From Cyrtodaria siliqua (taxonomy: Eukaryota; Mollusca; Bivalvia; Adapedonta; Hiatellidae), in the NCBI GenBank assembly GCA_037043455.1, contig JAWPHD010007130.1:62001-126000 (forward strand): 64,000 bases of DNA, read 5' to 3'. This document shows, one piece after another, positions 57,479 through 64,000 of this stretch (the stretch's first letter is position 1; every line of letters starts with the position of its first letter). The translations under genes and the position numbers were made by a program. The notes under the pieces were generated by a model that did not search any database, had not been told where the DNA came from, and saw only the letters and a program-made list of their open reading frames with translations.

Positions 57479-58062
57479 TGGCTTTTATGGAAGTATGAAC
57501 CTACCATAGAGCCATGATTCCTGTGGTAGTATGTACCTACCATAGAGCCATGATTCCTGTGGTAGTATGAACCTACCATAGAGCCATGATTCTTGTGGTA
57601 GTATGAACCTACCATAGAGCCATGATTCTTGTGGTAGTATGAACCTACCATAGAGCCATGATTCTTGTGGTAGTATGTACCTACCATAGAGCCATGATTC
57701 TTGTGGTAGTATGTACCTACCACAGAGCCATGATTCTTGTGGTAGTATGTACCTACCATACAGCCATGATTCTTGTGGTAGTATGTACCTACCATACAGC
57801 CATGATTCTTGTGGTAGTATGTACCTACCATACAGCCATGATTCCTGTGGTAGTATGTACCTACCATAGAGCCATGCTTATTGTGGTAGTATGTACCTAC
57901 CATAGAGCCATGATTCTTGTGGTAGTATGTACCTACCATAGAGCCATGATTCTTGTGGTAGTATGAACCTACCATAGAGCCATGATTCTTGTGGTAGTAT
58001 GTACCTACCATAGAGCCATGATTCTTGTGGTAGTATGTACCTACCATAGAGCCATGATTCTT
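57479..58062. repeat. Second 36-bp minisatellite (unrelated unit)
   Basis: Sixteen copies of a 36-bp unit, GTGGTAGTATGTACCTACCA then TAGAGCCATGATTCTT. Each unit contains the small inverted repeat GGTAG...CTACC. A diverged single copy lies near 58724-58770 (GTAGCTCTATGGTAGGTACA, in reverse). The 12-residue open frames (MVGTYYHKNHGS on the minus strand) are explained by the period. Confidence 0.93.
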
Positions 58063-58187
58063 GTGCCTTTAATAATAGGTTTGACCCGTATCGACCCCCA
58101 TACACACTTTTCCAGTGAGATGTCTGAAGATATCACGCAATAAAAACCACCGTGCTTTAATAGAACTAACCTTAATTAAATAGCACA

Positions 58188-58372
58188 ACTGCATGCAGAA
58201 ACTAACCAAAGAGAGGAAAGATACGCCGATATAGTCAGTCTTCGAAGACCACAACTGCATGCAGAAACTAACCAAAGAGAGGAAAGATACGCCGATATAG
58301 TCAGTCTTCGAAGATAGTCAGATATAGTCAGATATAGTCAGATATAGTCAGATATAGTCAGTCTTCGAAGAC
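58188..58372. repeat. 65-bp direct duplication followed by a 10-bp repeat
   Basis: The stretch starting AACTGCATGCAGAAACTAAC and ending GTCAGTCTTCGAAGACCAC occurs twice, at about 58188 and 58253. The 10-bp GATATAGTCA then repeats about five times at 58311-58360 before another CAGTCTTCGAAGACCAC. It looks like slippage or unequal exchange at the GATATAGTCA motif. Confidence 0.85.
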
Positions 58373-58434
58373 CACTGTTAATTTCCAACATTATCATTGC
58401 TTATGTTCGAAATAATCTCGTTTTCGTGCGACTT

Positions 58435-58556
58435 CTCGTTTCGTATTTGGAAACTTAACCTCACCCTATTCACACAGCTGACACTTTCCGGTTAACGTAG
58501 TTAGTCGTTTTGTGCCAGCTGTGGGCAGGTTTAAGTTTCCAAATACGTAACGAAAA
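58435..58556. repeat. Imperfect hairpin (miniature inverted-repeat element)
   Basis: CGTATTTGGAAACTTAACCT near 58441 pairs with AGGTTTAAGTTTCCAAATACG near 58529, and the inner CACAGCTGACAC pairs with GTGCCAGCTGTG. Almost the whole 120 bp folds back on itself, as in a small foldback MITE. Target duplication not identified. Confidence 0.7.
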
Positions 58557-59365
58557 CAGCGTGAGATATTTTAAAAGGTAAACATGTAAGAAAAATATGT
58601 CTGCTGAAACACAGAGTCTACATAAAAAATGCACAAATCGATGAGCTATTCTTCTCTTTGGTGAATGCATGCATGTGTGGACTATTGATGCAGACATTGC
58701 TTCCTACCTATCTATAAAGGGTAGCATTGTAGCTCTATGGTAGGTACACACCATAAGAGCTATGATTCTCGCAGCTATCTGTTGGCCTGCTGTTCAATAG
58801 GATGTTCTCTCAGTTCTATTTGCAATGAGTGTTTTAACTAAAATCTATCTATAAAATCAATCGCACCATTGAAAGATACAATAACACTCTGATTATAGTC
58901 AAATAAAATGTAAATATAAGGACTGAATTCAACACTTAGATCATCAACGTGTTATCAAAACGTTAGTATAGTTTAAAGTTAGAGAGAAGCCCTTTGGGTT
59001 TCATACTTTGAACTATCCTAATGTTTTTAATACCCCGTTGAAAGATAAAAATATTGAATTTAATCCTTAATTAAAAATAATCACTTATTTTTTAAAGGAT
59101 TGCAACTTTGATCACATACCGGTAACTTAATTACGCAATGTGAGTGTAATAAAGCCATGACATACATATCATAATATACTACTGCAGGGGACGAAATATA
59201 TTTTACTGTATACTCGTCCTGTAGGACGAGTGGCATTGACCTGTTACTCGTTACTCATAGGATGTTTACTCGTCCTGTTCTGATTGTAAAAGTTCATACG
59301 TCAAAGTAGTCAGATACCATCATTTAACAGTATTATATATTAAATAAAACAAAGGGAAACATCAT
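58557..59365. other. WD40-gene intron, unannotated
   Basis: AT-rich. A small inverted motif, ACTCGTCCTGTAGGACGAGT (59211), is followed by a further ACTCGTCCTGTTCTG, probably the edge of a dispersed repeat. No exon is seen. Confidence 0.5.
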
Positions 59366-59720
59366 AATGTGTTGTTATTATGCCCCCGAAAAAATTTCGG
59401 GGGCATATAGTAATCGCACCGTCTGTCTGTCCGGATTCTGTCTGTCTGTCCGGATTCTGTCTGTCCGTCATTCCGAAGTTCGTGTCCAGACCGTAACTTC
59501 ACAACCCCTGCAGGGATTTTTAAATAACTTGGCACAAGTGATCACCATAACAAGACCATGTGTCGCGCGCAAAACCCAGGTCCGTACCTCAAAGGTCAAG
59601 GTCACACTTGAAGTTCATAGGTCAAAAACAGGTTCGCAATTTCGTGTCCGGACCGTAACGTCACAATACAAAATGTTTGTGTTTTTTTTAAGAGGAATTT
59701 TTCAAAGGAAAAAGGGAAAA
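59366..59720. repeat. Dispersed repeat starting with a GCCCCCGAA hairpin
   Basis: Begins ATGCCCCCGAAAAAATTTCG, then GGGGGCATA, a perfect hairpin. A (TGTCTGTCCGGATTC) microsatellite and CGTGTCCAGACCGTAACTTC / CGTGTCCGGACCGTAACGTC repeated blocks follow. This is a common mollusc repeat layout; no coding capacity. Confidence 0.65.
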
Positions 59721-59850
59721 ATATATACCATGCCAGAGTAACTGTAATGGCCATGATCAGACTGTAGTGAACTATAGAATATGAATATGAATAGTCATCT
59801 ATAATACTGGTCGAAGTTTCATAATTTTCATTGATTTATATATAGAATAA

Positions 59851-60205
59851 AACAAGAAATATCACTGTAAGTGATAAATGCCCCCGAAGTGTCCTTTGAC
59901 CTCTGAGTATGACCTTGATCTTGGAGCCATGGACCTGGATTTGTGCACACCTCATTTGGTTGTGGTGAGCACTTGTGCCAAGTTATTTGAAAATCCGTCC
60001 AAGCATGCAAAAGTTATTGACCTGACACGATTTGACCTTTCACCTCTAAATGTGACCTTGACCTTGGGGCCACAAACCTGGATTTTGTTGTGGTGAGCAC
60101 TTGTGCCAAGCTATTTGAAAATCCGTCCATGAATGCCAGAGTTATTGACCGGACACAATTTGACTTTTGACCTCCAAGTGTGACCTTGACCTTGAAGACC
60201 TGGGT
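59851..60205. repeat. Dispersed repeat with ~110-bp tandem units
   Basis: Starts ACAAGAAATATCACTGTAAG, then GTGATAAATGCCCCCGAA, and repeats blocks with TGACCTTGACCTTG, GTGGTGAGCACTTGTGCCAA and TTATTTGAAAATCCGTCCA about 110 bp apart (near 59960 and 60090). The ACAAGA start and tandem core resemble the 320-bp-unit repeats in layout. Confidence 0.65.
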
Positions 60206-60498
60206 TTGATTTTTAATATGAATGAAGCATTCCGATTGGTTTGATTCAGAAAAAAGTGGAGAGACTCAAAGAGTTCTTAGAATTGATTGAGTTTCTACTC
60301 TACACTGATTAATGAGTTTCTTGAAATCAAGAATCACAAAATTCTAAATATAAAATAATTCTAAAATGAGTTAATAGACTTTTTCAGTGGATAAACTTGA
60401 TAAGATGACTCACATCATATAATAATTATGATCCAACTTATCTAATAAATTCAATATGAAACAGGCACTCATGTAAGATCCAGTACTTCTGCACAAAC
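60206..60498. other. WD40-gene intron segment
   Basis: AT-rich intron sequence between the dispersed repeat ending near 60205 and the exon at 60499-60639. No feature recognised. Confidence 0.5.
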
Positions 60499-60639
60499 CT
60501 GGTTTTACATCCCACTGCAGCCTGTATTCATCATCAAATTGTGCAAGGTCTTCTGACACTACACTCTGTGCGTCATCGTCACAGCCCTTCTCCTGCCTCC
60601 GTATCGCAGATATTGTCCCTCTGTGTACGTCAAGTTCAA
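60499..60639 (-). CDS. WD40-repeat protein, most upstream recognised exon
   Basis: A 141-bp exon, acceptor CTGACCAAATTTTGCAG, donor CCAG|GTTTGT. It starts with two bases completing a codon and ends with one base (G) completed by exon 57086-57209. It encodes ELDVHRGTISAIRRQEKGCD, then DDAQSVVSEDLAQFDDEYRL and QWDVKP. The composition is polar and acidic without a recognised domain. It is accepted because it is open, has consensus borders and joins the next exon in phase. Upstream exons must lie further right, beyond 64000 or among the repeats at 60.7-64 kb, where none was recognised. An F-box or similar N-terminal domain is possible but not visible. Confidence 0.68.
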
Positions 60640-60936
60640 CTGCAAAATTTGGTCAGAATCAGCCAGGTCAAAAAATGCTATATAGCTTCTGAGGTCTTAA
60701 ACTGAAGTCAGAAATATGTGAACGAGTCTCAGGTTGACAATTTAATAAGGTCCAATATAAAACAATAGTGGAGAATAAACAGTAGTTGAATGTACAATAG
60801 TTAAATATACAACAATAGTTGAAAATAAAACAATAGTGGAGAATAAATGGTAGTTGAATATACAACAGTTGAATATACAACAATGGTTAAAAATAAAACA
60901 ATAGTGGAGAATAAACAGTAGTTGAATATACAATAG

Positions 60937-61171
60937 TTAGTGTTTGCCCTACTTTTTCCTCCAATCAGACGGTGAGGAATTATAAAAAAATGGCAAACTT
61001 ATTCATGTAAATTTCTAACGATTACCAATTTTATCCATTTAATCATTAAGTAATCGCATACTAAATGGCACGCGCTTGTTTGGACACAAGGAGGCGCATT
61101 TAGTAGAAGCGCGAACGTGTTAAGACGCGTGGTTTCGTAGAAGCGTGGGTGAAAAGTAGGGCAAACACTAA
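60937..61171. mobile_element. MITE with 20-bp perfect TIRs
   Basis: TTAGTGTTTGCCCTACTTTT at the left end and its exact complement AAAAGTAGGGCAAACACTAA at the right. The outer TTA/TAA may be a 3-bp target of the PIF/Harbinger type. The interior of about 195 bp is non-coding and includes an ACGCG-rich segment. Confidence 0.82.
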
Positions 61172-61173
61172 GT

Positions 61174-61285
61174 CAGTTAGAGGCTAAGAAGTGAAATTTT
61201 AACAATTAAGAAACCCCAGTCAGTCGCTGCGCTCCTTCCCTTAGGGTTTCTTAATTGTTAAAATTTCACTTCATAGCCTCTAACT
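61174..61285. mobile_element. Foldback MITE next to the previous one
   Basis: Arms of about 41 bp, AGTTAGAGGCTAAGAAGTGA ... TTAAGAAACCC and GGGTTTCTTAA ... CTTCATAGCCTCTAACT, nearly perfect inverted copies. The loop of about 27 bp contains CGCTGCGCTCCTTCC. The length and structure fit a foldback-type miniature element inserted beside or into the preceding MITE's target. Confidence 0.82.
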
Positions 61286-61440
61286 AATACTTAAATATAC
61301 AACAATAGTTCAATATAAAACAATAGTGGAGAATAAACAGTAGTTGAATATACAATAGTTAAATATACAACCATAGTTGAAAATAAAACAATAGCTGAAT
61401 ATATAATAAATATAAAACAAAAGTTGAAAATAAAATGACA

Positions 61441-62440
61441 TTTCAATATACAGTCAATTAAAAAAAGTTGATTATAAAAGACAAGATCAAATAAAACAAA
61501 TATATTGAAACTCTAGAAAAGAAGCCATTATAGAGAAACAAAATCTGTAATGAAGACTTGATTAACTGTTTATTTAATATTCATCTAGGAATACCACCAC
61601 TGGTATATACCAAACACATATTAGTTAGGACACATCTATTTAAAAGTGTGGACATTTTAACAAACAATTAGTAGGCACAAAGACACAAGTGACAGACGAG
61701 TTAGACAATATCTAGAATTTCATATTTTTATTGAATTTATTAAACCCCCCTTGATATGATATATATTTTTTTCCAACTCATTTAATAAATTCAATCCAAA
61801 TCTCCAAACATAGAACAATTAAATCATACTTACCAGAACACATTTGTTCAACTTTCACATTTAAAGACTTCCATTATAAAATTTACAATGTTCATAATTT
61901 GTGTTTTTCAGTCAGATGTTTTCAAAATCACTCTGATTTCAGTAATTTACTTAAATCAGTGTACTATATATTCAGGCCTTTCAAATCCTGCAGTCACAAA
62001 CAAAAATGTAATCTAATATTATACATACAGGTAAATCCTCTAAAAGTTCAGTATTTCAACAAACTAAATCCTGTGAATAAACATAAATAATGGAGAAAAT
62101 AGACATGAAAAGCCAAAGATTACATGTTTGCTGTGATGTAATGGCAATGGACAGATACCATCTGCATACATTGTTTGTCAAAGATTTAAAGTCAGTAAAT
62201 TATTACAGAGCATTAATTTTGTTTGACATGGATTTCCAATCAACATGGAATAAGCTGAAACCTGTGGAACGCCATGACTGTCTTGTGATGTTGCCGATTA
62301 ATATATGCAGTGCATTTCCTTTTATGTGTGGTGATATGCAGTGCATTCTTAATTATATGTAGTAAATAAATGTTTATATGTGGTATAAAAGTATTTATAT
62401 GGAGTAGATTAATCATTATTTGCAATAGTTAAGTCATTTA
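61441..62440. other. Unannotated AT-rich DNA
   Basis: No exon, TIR pair or array recognised. The plus-strand frames at 61899-62090 and 62090-62362 are short, of biased composition, and lack homology that I recognise. Confidence 0.5.
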
Positions 62441-62790
62441 TGTAGTAGATAAACCATTATATGCAGTCCAGTTATCATTATATGCAGTCCAGTTATCATT
62501 ATATGCAGTCCAGTTATCATTATATGCAGTCCAGTTATCATTATATGTAGTGCATTTATTACTATATGCAGTAGTTTATCTAATATATGAGGTCCTTTGA
62601 ACATTATATGAAGTATGTTTGTATTTATATGCAGTGCTTCTGTTGACTTTATATGTGTTACATATTTTAATATACGTGGTGGATACGTCTTTATATTTGG
62701 TGGTTTCAATTGCATTATATTCGGTACAAACGGCTTTTATATACGTGGTGCATTTCTTATAATATGTAGTGTTTTTTTCTATTATATGCT
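62441..62790. repeat. 21-bp tandem array grading into a degenerate TATATG-x-AGT repeat
   Basis: Five clean copies of TATCATTATATGCAGTCCAG plus one base at about 62450-62545. A looser pattern with TTATATGTAGTG, TTATATGAAGTA and TATACGTGGTG spaced about 20-35 bp apart continues to about 62790 and also precedes the array from 62330. Confidence 0.8.
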
Positions 62791-63150
62791 GTGTTTTTTT
62801 CATTATGATGATGAGATCAATCGGAACACTCGTTTTTAAGATGTTGCGATTTTATCAGAAATCTAACAAGTAAGTATGATTTTAACAGCGCCGACTAGTC
62901 TAACTTCACGCGCATCGTCTGTATATATATAATGTCATCTGCAAAACTAAACTAAACTAAACTATGCACTGGAAAAATTGGTCTAAGGACAATTAGTCCC
63001 TCCCTAGACCAAACAAAACAGACCAATGCACATTATCAATGAAGTTATCACAATTTAATTAGGAAATTCATGAATCATGATTTCAGGATTAATCCTGAAT
63101 TTTATTACCCCAGTAACGAATTCTTGGTAGGCGGGTTCAATACCTGGTAT
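62791..63150. other. Unannotated DNA
   Basis: Contains an AAACTAAACTAAACTAAACT run near 62945 and an imperfect inverted repeat (TTGGTCTAAGGACAATTAGT, then CCCTCCCTAGACCAA, 62980-63015). No gene recognised. Confidence 0.45.
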
Positions 63151-63915
63151 TTTTAAATGTAATGTGTCACTCTTCCCCTCTGTAATGTGTCACCCGTTCT
63201 CTCTGCAATGTGTCACCCTTCCCCTCTGTAATGTGTCAGCCTTTCTCTGTAATGTGTCCCACTTCCTCTGAATGTGTCACCTTTTCCCTCTGTAATGTGT
63301 GTTCCATGTATCACCCTTCCACTCTGCAATGTGTCACCCTTTCTCTTTTTAGTGTCACTCTTGCTCTGTAATTTGTCACCCTTCCCCTTACCCTTCCCTC
63401 TGTAATGTGTCACCTTTTCCTCTGTAATGTGTCACCTTTCCCTCTGCAATGTGTCACCCTTTCTTTTTTTAATGAATCACCCTTCCCCTCTGTAATGTGT
63501 CACCCTTCCCCCTCTGTTATGAGTCACCCTTTCCCTCTGTAATGTGTCACCCTTCCTCTCTAATGTGTTACCCTTCCCTCTCTAATGTGTCACCCTTCTG
63601 CTCTGTAATGTGTCACCCTTTCCCTCTGTAATGTGTCACCCTTCCTCTCTAATGTGTTGCCCTTCCCTCTCTAATGTGTCACCCTTCCGCTCTGTAATGT
63701 GTCACCTTTCCCTCTGTAATGTTTCACCCTTTCTCCCTGTAATGTGTCACCCTTCCGCTGTGTAATGCATCACCCTTTCCCTCGGTAATGTGCCACCCTT
63801 CCTCTGTAATGTGTCACCCTTCCCTCTCTAATGTGTCACCCTTCTGCTCTGTAATGTGTCACCCTTTAGCTCTGTAATCATCACCCTTTCCCTCGGTAAT
63901 GTGCCACCCTTCCAA
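63151..63915. repeat. ~20-23-bp CT-rich minisatellite
   Basis: About 33 copies of CTCTGTAATGTGTCACCCTT with variable C/T-rich linkers (TCC, TTCCC, TTCTC), giving unit lengths of about 18-25 bp. It is the most irregular array in the window. Confidence 0.9.
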
Positions 63916-64000
63916 TGCAACTGAAATCACCGAACATTAAGACGTATCCACCACGTATATTAGAAAATGTACCTCATATAATGTCAACAGAAGCACTGCA

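Larger units (their letters stand above)
60745..61440. repeat. ~68-bp degenerate tandem array, split by MITEs
   Basis: Repeated blocks ACAATAGTGGAGAATAAACA, GTAGTTGAATATACAATAGT, TAAATATACAACAATAGTTG at 60755-60938 and again at 61287-61440. Two foldback elements at 60937-61171 and 61174-61285 separate the halves. Confidence 0.85.

Noticed and set aside
62090..62362. Plus-strand 90-codon frame as a gene
   Set aside because: Ends in the degenerate TATATG repeat, has no recognisable domain and no splice or promoter support.

Overview
The window looks like animal genomic DNA, most likely from a mollusc and plausibly a bivalve. It is AT-rich. Its one host gene is split into short exons by long introns with GT/AG borders. 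It is crowded with minisatellites, MITEs, two APE-type LINEs, a tRNA-derived SINE and dispersed repeats that end in hairpins and carry GACGG-type microsatellites, a style common in bivalve genomes. The taxon is an inference. I see no prokaryotic genes, rRNA genes, intact tRNA genes or CRISPR arrays.

Host gene. One minus-strand gene spans almost the whole window. Eight internal exons can be read (60499-60639, 57086-57209, 55697-55814, 40866-41024, 33406-33534, 26498-26566, 16956-17044, 14945-15085). Their reading phases match at all seven junctions. They encode an acidic, disordered N-terminal region followed by about three and a half WD40 blades. Both ends of the gene lie outside the window or were not recognised.

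Introns, left to right. 0-5 kb: three minisatellites (33, 45 and 18 bp) and a 320-bp-unit dispersed repeat. 5.8-6.1 kb: a SINE. 7.9-9.35 kb: a 26-bp array. 11.6-14.7 kb: a 48/49-bp array. 16.3-16.8 kb: a MITE with TTAA borders. 18.5-25.1 kb: a nearly full-length LINE whose ORF1 carries a membrane segment and a 2A-like motif, and whose ORF2 is interrupted by a pogo/Tigger-like MITE. 25.5-26.5 and 31.2-32.3 kb: further copies of the 320-bp-unit repeat. 26.8-29.1 kb: a 5'-truncated CR1-like LINE with a 29-bp array in its 3' part. 34.3-40.1 kb: a 5.75-kb PIF/Harbinger transposon with two convergent intron-containing genes, a MADF-domain protein and a DDE transposase. 40.3-40.87 kb: a 31-bp array that touches an exon. 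41.2-42.86 kb: a TIR transposon containing a nested MITE. 42.86-55.7 kb: a 12.9-kb array of 36-bp units that also touches an exon. 57.5-58.1 kb: a second, unrelated 36-bp array. 60.7-64 kb: further arrays with nested MITEs.

Most notable. Two of the largest minisatellites begin at 5' splice sites of the WD40 gene, and their units contain copies of that splice donor. In the 36-bp array every unit is a multiple of three, so each repeated donor is in the same phase and most units are open in the exon's frame. Longer splice choices would therefore add 12-residue modules to the protein. Next come the LINE with the N-terminal membrane segment plus 2A-like motif, and the largely intact GC-rich Harbinger transposon with dense GGCCG subterminal repeats.
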